Assembly: GCF_018991925.1 (NCBI RefSeq)
Contig: NW_024722158.1
Span: forward strand, 9,552,420-9,616,419
Origin: Homarus americanus
Taxonomy: Eukaryota; Arthropoda; Malacostraca; Decapoda; Nephropidae
DNA: 64,000 nt
Reading direction: 5' to 3'
Shown: positions 11,093 to 22,206 of the stretch, piece after piece
How the letters are laid out: each line of letters begins with the position of its first letter
Position numbering within the stretch: position 1 is the stretch's first letter
Program-made: the position numbers and the translations under genes
Notes under the pieces: generated by a model
What the model saw: the letters and a program-made list of their open reading frames with translations, nothing else
Told to the model about the DNA's origin: nothing
Database searches by the model: none

Positions 11093-12423
11093 TCGAGTTT
11101 GCATCACTAGTAGTACCGTAGTTCTCTCACGGGGTGCCCTAACTCCTAAATGACGCTACACTTAACTTGGTACTAACTCACCAGTAACACATGAAGCTAA
11201 AATCCTGAAACACACAGTCAGGGTGTCCCTAAAGTCTCTACCCAAAAAATATATATTTAATTTCTTTATATCTACACGTACAGGTAAAACATACCTTTTC
11301 TTCTGGGAGATCATGGGGGCTGTAGTGCACTGTACAGTCTAAACATTGGGACTCGACCTTCTATTGTACACGAGCCGTATTTTCGTACCAACAGACGACA
11401 ATGGAAGCTTGTTTCAAAGGGGTCACATGGGTGTTAAATCATGACTATAAAAGACTTTGATTTGAATGGGAAAATTGTCAAACAAATATAACGCGGTTTA
11501 TAAAATACATTCACTTTACAAAAGAGACGAGTGTCACCGTCCTCCCCATGGACAGACGGTTCCATTTACGAGTCTAGAAATGGAAGCAAAATTGTTCAGT
11601 ATACACTTTTAAACCACGGGATCCAGCCCTTTCTCAGATGGAAAACTAATGAATTATTCTGAACACAGACAATTACGGGAGATACAAATGAATCAAAAAC
11701 AAAATGAAAATGGACGGTCCTTTACGAACAATAAAACTGACTATATAAAACCCTCACAATATTCTCACGAGCGTAGGTCAGTAGCAGTGGATTTTTCTAC
11801 ACTTTTGAGAATTTGTGACAGAACAAAACTGAGCTTAAGTTTTATTTGAGGTCATCACCGCCACTCCCGCCTGAAACACTCTGTCTTAACGGTGACACAA
11901 GACACCATATGTGACAGTACACAAACTCTTACTACCTTGGTCTGTAACATCTGTCGTACTTTCAACTTTCCTTCAATCTTCACCATCCACACTCTTACAA
12001 CGCAGAATTGACTCTCGCCACCAGTTGGTAAGGGGAGAAGATGTTCATACTGACTGTAGCATTACTTGAAGCAATAACCGCACAGGCTGAGGCAATTGTT
12101 GTTGTTATGACTTAGTGGCGAGAAGAACTTTGTCGCAAGTTGAGGAACACCACCACCACCACCACACGCTAACGCCGTCACTTGTCTCACCTTCACTAAC
12201 TTCCCTTCAACAACGCGATGACAATTCTCACCAGTCTATGACGATATGAAACAATGTAGATTTTATTTCTCACTTTTCTTAAAATGATAACTTGTTAATG
12301 TTGTTATTCGTTCTTTCATGTATTACCTAAAAATAAGAGCAAAATCTTTATTAATAAGAACTTTTATATCCAAAGTCAACCAGCAGAATATATGTTGAAT
12401 TCTGACTGCCAGAAAGTTCTCAC
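11093..12423. other. Unassigned DNA
   Basis: No array or protein similarity was recognised. A short CAC run lies at about 12148-12166. One 66-codon open frame (11649-11849) starts at an ATG but has no recognisable motif. Confidence 0.5.
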
Positions 12424-14277
12424 AGCAGGTGGTGTGGGTGTGTAGGTTGTGTAGGTGTGTAGGTGGTGGGAGGTGTAGGTGGTGTGGGTGTGTAGGTGGT
12501 GTAGGTGTGTAGGTGGTGTGGGTGTGTAAGTGGTGTGGGTGTGGGGTGGGTGTGGGTGTGTGGGTGTGTGTGTGGGTTGTGTGGTGTGTGGGTAGTGTGG
12601 GGTGTGTGGGTGTGTGGGTGGTGTGGGTGTGTGTGGTTGTGTGGGTGTGTGGGTGGTGTGGAGGTGTGGTGTGGTGTGAGTGTGTGGGTGTGTGGGTGTG
12701 TGGGTGGTGTGAACGTGTGGTGGTGGGTGTGTGGGTGGGGTGGGTGTGTGGGTGTGTGGTGGTGTGGGTTAGTGGTGTGTGGGTAAGTGGGTGGTGTGGG
12801 TGTGTGGGTGGTGTGTGTGGGTGGTGGGTGTGCTGGTGGTGTGGGTGTGTAGTGTGTGGTGGTGTGGTGTGTGGGTGTGTGTGTGGGTGTGTGTGGGTGT
12901 GTGGTGGTGGTGTGGGTTAATAGGTGGGTGTGGGTGTGTAGGTGGGTGTGTATGGTGTGGGTGTGGGGGTGTGGGTGTGTGGGTGGTGTGGGTGTGTGGG
13001 TGGTGTGGTGTGTGGTGGTGTGGGTGTGGGGGTGTGGTGTGTGGGTGTGTGTGGGTGTGTGGGTGGTGTGGTGTGTGTGGTGGTGGGTGTGTGGGTGGTG
13101 TGGGTGGTGTGGGTGTGTGGGTGGTGTGGTGTGTGTGTGGGTGTGGGTGGTGTGTGTGGTGTGGTGTGTGGGTGGTGTGGTTGTGTGGGTGGTATGGGTG
13201 TGTGGGTGTGTGGGTGTGTGGGTGTGTGTGTGGGTGGTGTGTGGGTCTGTGGGTGGTGTGGGTGTGGGTGGTGTGGGTGTGTGGGTGTGTGGGTGTGTGT
13301 GGGTGGTGTGGGTGGTGTGGGTGTGTGGGTGGTGTGTGTGGGTGGTGTGGTGTGTGGGTGGTGGGTGGTGTGGGTGGTGTGGGTGTGTGGGTTGTGTGTG
13401 GGTGTGTGGGTGTGTGTGTGTGTGGGTGTGTGGGTGTGTGGGTGGTGTGGGTGTGTGGGTGTGGTGGGTGTGTGGGTGTGTGGTGTGTGGGTGTGTGTGG
13501 TGGTGTGTGTGTGGTGTGGGTGTGCTGGTGGTGTGTGGGGTGTGTGGTGGTGTGGGTGTGTGGGTGGTGTGGAGTGTGGGTGGTGGGTGGTGTAGGTGGT
13601 GTGGGTGGTGTGGGTGGTGTGGGTGTGTGGGTGTGTGGTGTGTGGGTGTGTGGGTGGTGTGGGTGTGGTGGGTGTGCAGGTGGTGTGGGTGTGTGGGTGG
13701 TGTGGGTGTGGTGGGTGTGCAGGTGGTGTCGGTGTGCAATGTGGTGTGGGTGTGGTGGGTGTGTGGTGTGGGTGTGGTGTGGGTGGTGTGGTGTGTGGGT
13801 GGTGTGGGTGTGTGTGTGTTGTGGGTGTGTGGGTGTGTGTGGGTGTGGGGTGTGTGTGTGTGGGTGGTGTGTGGTGGTGGGTGGTGTGTGTGTGTGTGTG
13901 GTGGGTGTGCAGGTGGTGTGGGTGTGTGTACTGTGTGTGGTGTGGGTGTGTGTGGTGGTGTGGGTTTGTGGGTGGTGTGGGTGTGTGGGTGGTGTGTGTG
14001 TGGTGGGTGGTGTGTGGTGTGTGGGTGGTGTGCAGGTGGTGTGGGTGTGTGGGTGTGGGTGTGCCGGTGGTGTGGGTGTGGAGGGTGTGTGGGTGGTGTG
14101 GGTGTGTAGGTGGTGTGGGTGTGTAGGTGGTGTGGGTGTGCAGGTGGTGTGGGTGTGCAGGTGGTGTCGGTGTGCAATGTGGTGTGGGTGTGGTGGGTGT
14201 GCAGGTGGTGTGGGTGTGTAGGTGGTGTGGGTGTACAGATGGTGTGGTTGTGTAGGTGGTGTGGGTGTACAGGCTGC
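12424..14277. repeat. 1.85-kb GT-rich array with G-quadruplex motifs
   Basis: Short blocks GTGTGGGT, GGTGTGGG and GTGTGTGGGTGG are strung together without a single fixed period. GGG triplets spaced by four to six bases recur throughout. For example, 12781-12808 reads GGG-N5-GGG-N6-GGG-N5-GGG, which fits the usual G3N1-7 quadruplex rule. The minus strand gives a 633-codon His/Thr/Pro frame and the plus strand Val/Trp/Cys/Gly frames. These are repeat artefacts. Confidence 0.93.
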
Positions 14278-14345
14278 AGAATCTCCTTGCAACCTCTCCA
14301 ATCTGAGGTCATTCCGCACAACCTCTCCCCATGTCATTCTTGGCC
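14278..14345 (-). pseudogene. LINE ORF C-terminal relic abutting the GT array
   Basis: The minus strand reads RPRMTWGEVVRNDLRLERL. This matches the extreme C-terminal motif of endonuclease-type LINEs in the RTE group (general form GRPRxTWxEVVRxDLRxxGL). The frame has a stop just upstream and no polymerase domain. It then runs without a break into the C-rich strand of the array at 12424-14277, so the array sits exactly where the element's 3' tail would be. Confidence 0.65.
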
Positions 14346-14509
14346 TGCTCCTAACTCTCCTCTCTCCCTATACAAACTCATGCATGTCTTGTCCCAACTG
14401 TGCAATATCTCGTACATATATATATTTACATCATAAATAAAGTTGTCTCCCTAATGCTGTTTCCTTTGCCACCATACACCATTTGTCCAAATAAATAGTA
14501 CTCTGAGTT

Positions 14510-14572
14510 TAGCGTTAGACCGATTACTCTTCAGATTAAGTAAGCTAAGATGCCTATTCTTCAGGTGATCCT
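14510..14572. mobile_element. Single right end of the GATCACCT inverted-repeat element
   Basis: AGCGTTAG...CTCTTCAG...TAAGCTAAGATG...TTCTTCAGGTGATCC follows the same order of words as the right ends of the complete copies (GCGTTAGGGTGGTTAAT..., AATAAGCTG..., CTTCAGGTGATC). No left end is present nearby, so it is a truncated copy. Confidence 0.6.
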
Positions 14573-15320
14573 AATTACCTAGCCAAAGAAAGCGATATAC
14601 TACTGTGGAAATTAGTGAAACAAGGGAGGCAGGTGACTTGATGACTACCAGGTCGAGGCGGATCTTACTGTTGTGCTAATATTGCTGTAATAACTCCTGC
14701 ATCATGTTTAAACATTAATGTATTTGTTTCATTTCGATTTTTCATAAATTCAAAAGGGGGACTTGGGACTATCTCACCTCTTACGGTCGACCACAGACAG
14801 AAGAAAGTTTTGGCTCATTCAAAATTACTTCCTTTAATTGTCTTCAGAAAACCTTGGAATAGTGTGATGAGATGAAAAACGAAATTAACGAAGTATCCCC
14901 TAACCACTGTTCACTATGTATATTTACAATACTTTTTCATAGGAGAAAAGTTTTCACCCCTGCTTTAGCGTACCTACAGTACCTACAGGCGAAGTGCATT
15001 CAAGTATACAGAAAAAGCTAAAACAAACTCAGTAACATGACAAAAACGATAGCTACCGAGGAGCTTATCATAGTACCGTACCGGAAAACAGAAACACAGT
15101 ATCCCAGCATCAGACATAGGTAGTAACACCATACAACACTTTACACTTTACCTCGGCAACAACAGACTTCAGACTGTGACCGGACGTGCTATCCCAGTAA
15201 ACTTACGCTGCTAGCTTGAAAGATTATCCGGAGAATAAACATCCGCTGCTGACGAGGTCATGGTTTAAGACTTCCGTCAATAAAGATCATATTTGCACAA
15301 GTTTTCAACTAACGAAGGTT
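14573..15320. other. Unassigned DNA
   Basis: Non-repetitive sequence with no recognisable gene. It lies upstream of the candidate exon at 15321. Confidence 0.5.
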
Positions 15321-15424
15321 ATGAGTTACCTTCACATTCTCTTTCTTGCATTTATTTTCACAACTCAAACGTTAGACTTTATAACTGACACTCACCATCC
15401 ACAGGAGACTCATCAAGGCAGCAG
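15321..15424 (+). CDS. Possible first coding exon with a signal-peptide-like start (unproven)
   Basis: An ATG opens a frame beginning MSYLHILFLAFIFTTQT: a short polar start followed by a hydrophobic run like a secretion signal. After 34 codons plus two bases it meets CAG|GTAAAC, a fair splice donor (intron would begin at 15425). No homologous domain is recognised and no downstream exon was identified. The same sequence is overlapped on the other strand by splice-like signals. It could easily be chance in AT-rich DNA. Confidence 0.2.
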
Positions 15425-15443
15425 GTAAACGGGAGTGTAGCAC

Positions 15444-15640
15444 AAACTTACCTGCAACAAAGAATAAAAATATGAATTTGCGTAACATTGAAATATTGTA
15501 AGGGATATTTGACGATGAATGATAAAGGCCTTCCGTACTGGTGAATATCTCGCTGTTCATTTTTTTGCAAGGATATCCGTAGTGCATTACCTTTGATCAG
15601 AGAAACACTTACCTGGAGCTGTGACTGAATCCATCAAAAT
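15444..15640 (-). promoter_or_regulatory. Minus-strand splice-site-like signals
   Basis: On the minus strand CTCCAG|GTAAGTG (near 15606-15618) is a near-perfect splice donor just after ATGGATTCAGTCACAGCTCC. About 150 bases further on, a T-rich tract ends TTCTTTGTTGCAG (near 15452-15475), a good acceptor. Joining them keeps an open frame, but the product would be only about 30 codons and resembles nothing known. This is pattern evidence only. Confidence 0.2.
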
Positions 15641-16407
15641 CTCAAGACTAGAAATAACATTAACTTGTTTCTACTGATACCGATAACAAACATTAACTGA
15701 GTCTCACACACAAATAGTGAGTCCTGTTGTACACTTCAATCGGAATATTTTTCTTTTTAAATAGAAACATTTGTGATGTTTGTGTATATATACGATAGTT
15801 GGTTTGTGTTTAAAGTCTGCGTTATCAATGTCTGTCGTATTTTCTTCCTAAACTAAGATGATGATGATGAGTTTCGTCCTGAGATGGACTTCCGAGACCA
15901 TGTTGGATGATGCTACACAGTACACGCGTATAGTCGGAAACACCGGACTGAAATGTGGAGACACACATCAGTGAGTCTCGGGGTACAGTGTTTACTTCCT
16001 TGCAACTCACAGTGAAATATCGCCTCGACCAACGTTCCCTCTAAGCGACGCAACGTGCAATCATTTTTTTTCCAGCCGCGCATAGTGTAGTCGACAATGA
16101 AAACTGGGACAGAATGACACGCGGCCCAACTGTATTTTCTCTTTAGTTTTAGCAAATAATAAATTTGTTTTGCTGGTAAATACAATCAGCTTTTTAGTTT
16201 CTACTGGTAGCACACATTGTCTTTATATTAATACACATAAAATTCCTTCCGTATTGTTATGTAAAACGTAAAGGGAATGTCTGAACAATCTGCGACTGGT
16301 GTTGACCTGGTGACCGTCAGGACCTGGCGGTGGACCCCAGCATCCCACCATCTCGCTCCCTACTTAATAATGTCTCCAACAATTATATTAACATATGTAT
16401 TACCATT
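15641..16407. other. Unassigned DNA
   Basis: Unique AT-rich sequence with a short GATGAT run near 15860. No gene is recognised. Confidence 0.5.
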
Positions 16408-16421
16408 TTTTTTTTTACGGG

Positions 16422-16482
16422 GAATAACCCACCCGGGCACAGGTCATCAACCCACAACTGGGCCTAGGGGGGCGAAAAAATA
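16422..16482 (-). mobile_element. 3'-terminal GC-rich box of the host LINE family
   Basis: On the minus strand this reads CGCCCCCCTAGG...GATGACCTGTGCCCGGGTGG...CCCCGT then A-tail. The same box occurs at 33285-33345 (plus) and, diverged, at 34350-34400 (minus), where it directly follows the same LINE's C-terminal region. That copy shows this box is the 3' untranslated end of the LINE family rather than an independent SINE. Confidence 0.65.
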
Positions 16483-16484
16483 AG

Positions 16485-16961
16485 AGTAAAAATAAATTAA
16501 AAATATGAAAGAAAAATATTATATGAATCTACACGACAAAAATGCCGGAAAACCAGAAAGATTGTGTTCATGTAGTGTGATTCAGTCTGAATGGCATGTT
16601 GTTGAAGAGTGCCCCCGAACAATAGATATGCGCCATCAATATATTATTTTAACTTTTGTCAATTTGCTATCTGAAAGAACGGATTATGAAACTGTTTGTC
16701 GTGCAGTTCATCAAATACTTCCTGTATATACAAGTCACAGGGACACACCATTACCCACAACTATTTTGTATGTTTTAGTTTATTTTACTTGTAGTTATTT
16801 ATTTTTTACTTTATTAACTCCTGGTTTTCCTCTGTTTTTTGCGTTACTGGTTGAATCAGTGAACTTTTATTAATGTTTGGTGTTTTAAAGCATTTGCATT
16901 TGGACCATTTTATGTACAATTTTAGTGTAAACTCTGTATTCATAATTTATGGTCAATAAAA

Positions 16962-16996
<35 letters not shown>

Positions 16997-17031
16997 ATCT
17001 ATCTATCTATATCTATCTATCTATCTATCTT
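16485..17031 (+). pseudogene. LINE 3' fragment inserted in the host LINE
   Basis: A plus-strand frame (16505-16873) encodes a LINE C-terminus with a zinc-knuckle-like C-x-C-x7-H-x4-C cluster (within LCSCSVIQSEWHVVEECP) and ends at a normal stop. A short 3' tail follows, with AATAAA at about 16953 and then (ATCT)n. The reverse transcriptase is absent, so the copy is strongly 5'-truncated, as is usual for LINEs. It separates the C-terminal region of the minus-strand host (right) from the host's 3'-terminal box (left). That places it inside the host, although I could not define a convincing target duplication. Confidence 0.65.
16960..17031. repeat. (ATCT)n microsatellite at LINE junction
   Basis: About 18 ATCT units with two ATATCT interruptions lie between AATAAA of the plus-strand LINE and the C-terminal codons of the minus-strand host. 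It is best explained as the 3' tail of the plus-strand element. Confidence 0.9.
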
Positions 17032-17330
17032 TGAGTACGGACACACAGAAGAAGGCAGAGCATTCCACAATTTGGCCGTGTGAGGAAAGAAGGATGTACT
17101 ATAACGGGTTATTCTAGTGTGACCGACAGCCACGGAGAAACGGTGGGTACCGCGGGCAAGACGAGTGTTACGAGCCCACGGCCTTGCCGGCGGTACACAG
17201 AATGCCAAATCCACCGAACATTGCCCGTAAATTACCTGTAAGAGAGAAGAGAGTGTAGCAACATTGCAGCGAAGAGAAAGGGAAGAAAGATTATCAACTA
17301 AAGGAGGAGATTTAATAAGACGAAATGCCT

Positions 17331-17343
17331 TTGATTCCACCCT
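17331..17343 (+). repeat. 13-bp target-site duplication, left copy
   Basis: TTGATTCCACCCT occurs here and again at 17816-17828, flanking the LINE fragment between them. On the minus strand the two copies overlap the codons for the host's RVES motif, so removing the insertion rejoins the host frame (LLNRVES...AFRLIKSPP). Confidence 0.85.
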
Positions 17344-17815
17344 TCCAGTCATGTCGGTATCTTGGGGAATGATGCAACAGATGGCCTTGCCAAGACTGGC
17401 TGCTTCTGGGTATGACTTTGCTTGGGAGATTGGTATCCTCGCATCCCCTGAGCAACGCTCTTGTACATTATGCAGAAGACCCGACAGCCGCACCCTTATC
17501 CACTACCTCCTAAGATGTCCCCACACACAACGCTTCCGTGACGCCTGCTGGACCACCACTCCACGACCCCCTGACGGAGACACGATGATCCTCCCCATAC
17601 TGGCCAGATATTATGTAAATAACATTGATTATGTGTTAAAGGAATATCCTTCCTTCCTTAGGCTTTAGTAAGCCCCTTTATACTATTTATACTGTATATA
17701 CTTGTCACACTTGCCAGATGCTTCTGGTGTTATTGTACAGGGGTACCTAGTGACAGCACTAGGATCCCGCTTCCTCTATCAAGGAATAAACAATTGAAAT
17801 TGAAAAAAAAATTAA
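17344..17815 (+). pseudogene. 5'-truncated LINE 3' end nested in the host LINE
   Basis: The 472-bp insert carries a plus-strand frame that ends at a stop at 17666-17668. It contains the cluster C-x2-C-x9-H-x4-C (in CTLCRRPDSRTLIHYLLRC), the kind of zinc-binding C-terminus found after the polymerase or RNase H of several LINE clades. A 3' untranslated tail ends AATAAACAATTGAAATTG followed by A's. Perfect 13-bp direct repeats flank it. It is a classic 5'-truncated target-primed insertion. The element differs from its host in sequence and orientation. Confidence 0.82.
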
Positions 17816-17828
17816 TTGATTCCACCCT
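17816..17828 (+). repeat. 13-bp target-site duplication, right copy
   Basis: Identical to 17331-17343. It follows directly after the A-rich tail of the inserted LINE. Confidence 0.85.
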
Positions 17829-18957
17829 ATTTAACAGTTGGACAGAAGAAGAACCACCCTAGATACGAGAGCAGTACTCCAAGTTAGTACGAATGAATCC
17901 CTTACATACTTGAAGCAACTGAACAGTAGTGATGTAGCTACGGCATCTGTACAGCATTCCCAGCTTTCGGGAGGCAGCTTTAGCAATGTTGTAGATGTGT
18001 GGCTTCCATGACATATTAGAGGAAATGGTGAGGCCTAGTATATCTGTTTTAGAATTTGGCAGAATGATTGCGTCCTGAAATGTGATTGGTGGGAGATTAT
18101 ATAATTTGGAAAGTGTAATTGGTAAATACTGAGTTTTATTACTGTTGAATTTAACCAAGTTTCTACCTCCCCATCGGAGATGCAGCACTGATCCGCATTG
18201 ATAGAAGTAATGATATCAGCTCTAGAAACAGATCTTTTTTGAGAATTAAGGGGAATGGTAAAATGTGAAGAAGGGTGAAGAGTAGAATCACCAGCGTAAG
18301 AACGGATAGAATTAGTTGTAGTGTGAAGTAAATCAATGATAAATAGAAGGAAGAGAGTAGGTGAAAGAACAGAACCCTGTGGTACACCACTTTTGGTAGA
18401 GAAAGGGCGAGAGATCGATCTCTCGACAACAACTGCCATGGATCGGTTCTCAAGGAAGCTAGAAATTAGGAAAAAAGTGGAGAGAAACCATAAAAGGTAA
18501 GTTTAGAAAGCAAAGACTTGTGCCATGCTCTGTCAAATGCTTTGGAGATGAGGGCCACGATGAAAGTTTCCCCATAATCCCAAGGAGAGGATGACCAAAG
18601 ATGGGTGTAGTAGGTGAGCAGATCACCAGTAAATCCCGACTGGTGATCCGACAAAAAAGAATGGCGTTCAAGGTGACGGAGAAAGTGAGAGTTTAGGTTA
18701 GTTTCTAAAATCTTAGAGAGGGATGAAGTTAGGGCAATGGGACGATAGTTAGAGGGATTGGAATGGTCACCCTTCTTCGATGGGCTGAACCGAGGCATGC
18801 TTCCAAGAAGAAGGAAAGTTTGGGTTATGAGGCAAAGGCTAAAGAGGCGAGCAAGCACAGGGGCCAGAACTTCAGCACACTCCCTCAGAACACGAGGGGG
18901 TATTCCGTTCGGTCCATGCGCCTTACTCACACCCAACTTGGATAACACATTTGTTTC

Positions 18958-19204
18958 TGTCTACTCAGCTGTACAATAACTGGGGACCTGGATGTTAATT
19001 AATTTGTGAGTCGTGTTCCGGGGTGCAGTTGGCAAGTTGTCCGGTCTTCTCGATTATACCTTGACACTGGGTCATACATTTATACAATTCGTTAACTTAC
19101 GGGGTGGTTACTGTGTTGGCGACAGCTTCTACAGTTTACAATTTACACAATTTTACGCCCAGGTGGCCCTAGGGCCAGCCATACTCAAACACAGGGGTAA
19201 CTCT
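18958..19204 (+). mobile_element. SINE, 5'-truncated copy
   Basis: From CTACTCAGCTG onward this parallels the body of the complete SINE at 23967-24320. Shared words include TGCAGTTGGCAAGTTGTCCG, GGCGACAGCTTCTAC and CCCAGGTGGCCCTAGGGCC. The tRNA-derived head is missing and about 15 internal bases are deleted. Its 3' end passes into a CT/AC/AT microsatellite. The left edge touches the 5' edge of the minus-strand LINE. Confidence 0.8.
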
Positions 19205-19206
19205 TA

Positions 19207-19284
<78 letters not shown>

Positions 19285-19304
19285 ACACACACAAACACAC
19301 ACAT

Positions 19305-19391
<87 letters not shown>
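19205..19391. repeat. Compound (CT)n(AC)n(AT)n microsatellite
   Basis: A short CT run, about 100 bp of AC with a few interruptions, and about 72 bp of pure AT follow the SINE 3' end without a gap. The array probably grew from the SINE tail. The AT block is perfectly self-complementary. Confidence 0.93.
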
Positions 19392-19393
<2 letters not shown>

Positions 19394-22130
19394 GGTGGTT
19401 GTCCCTTGTGTTAACTACACACATTCATGTCATGCAATAGCATATAGAGCTTCACATCATGTACTAACCTGTCTATATTCCCATCATGCAATAAAGTGTA
19501 CATCTCCACATTATGCATCCATCTGTACTCTATGTAAACATATCATGAGCAGCATAAGCATCACATCTAATACTGACTTCCACAGCTCCACATTATTAAC
19601 CACGTTACACATCTTAACTGTTAATCTAGACATGTTTTAACCTTCCACCATCGTAAATACTTGGCGTCTCAGAGGTTTTAGTGTAATATGAAAGGCTACA
19701 CCATACTACATGAATACATACCTAGGTCAGTAAAATGTTGAATTACGAATGTTAATCATGAGAATACGTGTAATTATATATACAGTACATACTTACCGTG
19801 CATAAATATATACATCTAGATATAAATGCACATATGTAAACAGATACACAAATACACACAAACGTATACATTATCGCTATACAAGTAGATGAATTACAAA
19901 CAATATGAACAGTGGCCAAAGTCATACATTTTCCCGAGTGCAGGAGACTTCAGGGAGGAAATGGAAAGGGGATATATTGCCTGGGAGGTATACAGCGACT
20001 GGAGGAGAGGAGAGGCAAAACAAAGTGGAGGTGCACAGTGAGAATTATCATCGCTGTATAAATCAAATAACCTTTGTTCTAAATTGCTCTATGATGAAGG
20101 GCTGAACAATGCACAGTGACCGATGCCGCCTCTAGAGATTCTCACGGGAAGTTGGAGTCATCAGTTATCAGACGTACGAGACCGACTGTGAGTGTTGTGT
20201 TCTATCATCTGGCCATAATACCATCAGCCATACAATACCATGAAGGATGAGCCATAACACCAAGTTCTCAAACAGTAATGTTAGATACATACATCTCTTA
20301 TACGAGTGCTAACGCCGGTAATAATAACGACTCGTATACAACATACTAACAATGAGCAAAATTCTCATAGATATCATAGAGGAGAAATAATTTTGTTATT
20401 GTAATAAAATGTCAAATTACGCCTTTTCGTACTTATCGAGTAAAGGTGTAAGTATCTTGACAGTGAATAGCATACAACGACATATAATGGAAGACAAAAC
20501 CACAACCTTGGCGCCAAGTGGAAGACAACACAAGGATCGTGAAGCTCAGTGGACGAGGCTTGTGTGAGTCTTTACACTGTTGTCATCCTCGAGGGCAGGA
20601 CAAACACACCCCTGTCAGTTTTCATGTTAACTGATTAAATACAACATACTCCACATTGACTCTTCATAGAATCTTTGTTAACTTTTGTCAGAATTTGCTG
20701 CCGAGTTAATGTGAGTTATGTAATGCATGAAAGGTTAGGACATTATCAGGTCAGTACCCCCCGGAGGAGGACTGGGTGAGGTGAGTCTCAAGAATATACA
20801 AGATTTTATCCTTGGTTCTGTTTCTACTGCCATTGCCAACTGAGAAGGTCTTGTGAAAAACCGAAGCTACATTATGTTGTGTGGTTTCTTTATTTCATTC
20901 ATCAACAGACATGGAGTTCATCACAAATAGCAAAGGTGGCCAGGAATTGTTATAATGGGTACATATATGTGATAAAATGTGATAACAATATGAAACAAAG
21001 ATTGGATTAGATGGTAATGCTCTAAGTAATAAAACCTTAAATGTTCAATTAATCAAATGTCTTAAACTATCTACTGTATGATAATTTACTGTAACTGTCC
21101 TGGGGAAGGTTTTTCAGATACGATAGTTTTCTAAAATTGTTCGTTAAACCAGTTATCATGTGATCAGGCTAGAACCTTGTCTGTGATCCCCATTCAATCG
21201 ACTGTTAAATAAATAAAAAAATAAAATAAACACAACTTCCGTCACCAAATCGAGAGCAGCCGTTCAGCAGCAGGCAAGACAAACAAAACGTCGACCACAC
21301 AATCAAGTGCAGAAGTGAGAGACAACATTGATTAACTGGAAGCGTGTTTATACCACAAATGTGTATATGCCCGAGACAACTAGACACAGCGAGTATATTT
21401 TTCAACAGTTTTAGGTCTATGTGATTATTCCCATTAGGGTGAATAATAACTTCCTGTGTTTGTATTCTTACCAGGAAGGACGCTTCTTTATATGGTGAAG
21501 TTCCAGAGTATTTTGGATGTTTGTAAGAGGCTCGGCTTTGTGCCAGACCCTATGAAGGTTGTACCATAAGATACAGATGACATTTAGACTGCGACAAGCA
21601 CTCTTGGTCCATACGTCACAACCCAGGGGAGTTTTTGTTTTTCACCTAACAAAAACTACCTGCCACAAAGTGTAATAATTTGGCCTTGTAAACCACTACC
21701 GTGAGAATGATTATTGTAAATTGTTTTGTGGCACGTGTGGGCGAGTACTTATCCCACTAGAGAAGGTAGAGGAGGGTATGGTGTTCTCGAAGGAAGGCAA
21801 GCTAAAAGATTGGAAGACGTCCTGTTTTATTATGAGAGAACATTATGTTACTGGCTGGTACCTTCCGTCAGATTCGACTACCATCTGCTTTCCCACCTGC
21901 AATGTGTACACCGTCACCCTAAATAACGAGGCTCACACAAACAACAAATGAGAGCTGGAATTCTTCATCCACGCAGCTGGTTAAAAGTAGCCTGAAGGGT
22001 GAAGCACTGGTGAACACATGAGGCAGCAGGGGGGCCAACCTTCCACGAAGAGTCAAAAGGACTTATCAGGACCTTCATAAACGTCTCAAGAACCGATTTG
22101 ATGATCTGGTAGCTATTTATCCCCTTTTGC
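19392..22130. other. Unassigned DNA
   Basis: 2.7 kb of mostly unique AT-rich sequence without recognisable exon, RNA gene or array. An (ATAAA)-rich tract at about 21205-21232 looks like a retroelement 3' tail, but the adjoining sequence is not identifiable. Confidence 0.5.
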
Positions 22131-22206
22131 ATATTGGTGGTGAATTTTTGTCCGGTGAGTTTTGTCAAGTGAGTTTTGTCCAGTGAGTTTTAGTCCAATG
22201 AATTTT
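22131..22206. repeat. Short 14-15-bp tandem repeat
   Basis: About five units of the form GTGAGTTTTGTCCA with A/G and C/T changes. No surrounding element is defined. Confidence 0.7.

Larger units (their letters stand above)
16408..18957 (-). pseudogene. Dead LINE (jockey/CR1-type reverse transcriptase), interrupted
   Basis: Read on the minus strand, this copy lacks its 5' part and begins within the polymerase region. Segments in order are: SKAHGPNGIPPRVLRECAEV and NYRPIALTSSLSKILE (18948-18680); VALISKAFDRAWHKSLLSKL, where the catalytic Asp before ISKAFD is missing by loss of one codon (about 18560); GVPQGSVLSPTLF (18388-18350); and SYAGDS in place of YADD (about 18299-18284). Next come WKPHIYNIAKAASRKLGMLY and FIRTNLEYCSRI followed by a stop where Trp is usual (about 17860). 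Last is the C-terminal block SRYSTSFFPHTAKLWNALP-like (17120-17040). Frameshifts separate the polymerase pieces. The 3' end is an A-tail (T-run 16409-16421 on the plus strand) preceded by a GC-rich terminal box. Two plus-strand LINE fragments (about 16485-17031 and 17344-17815) interrupt it. It cannot make a working enzyme. Confidence 0.85.

Noticed and set aside
12420..14337. His/Thr/Pro-rich 522-633 codon frames
   Set aside because: Dinucleotide-like GT array read in antisense. Only the first 20 or so residues of one frame are real similarity, to a LINE end.
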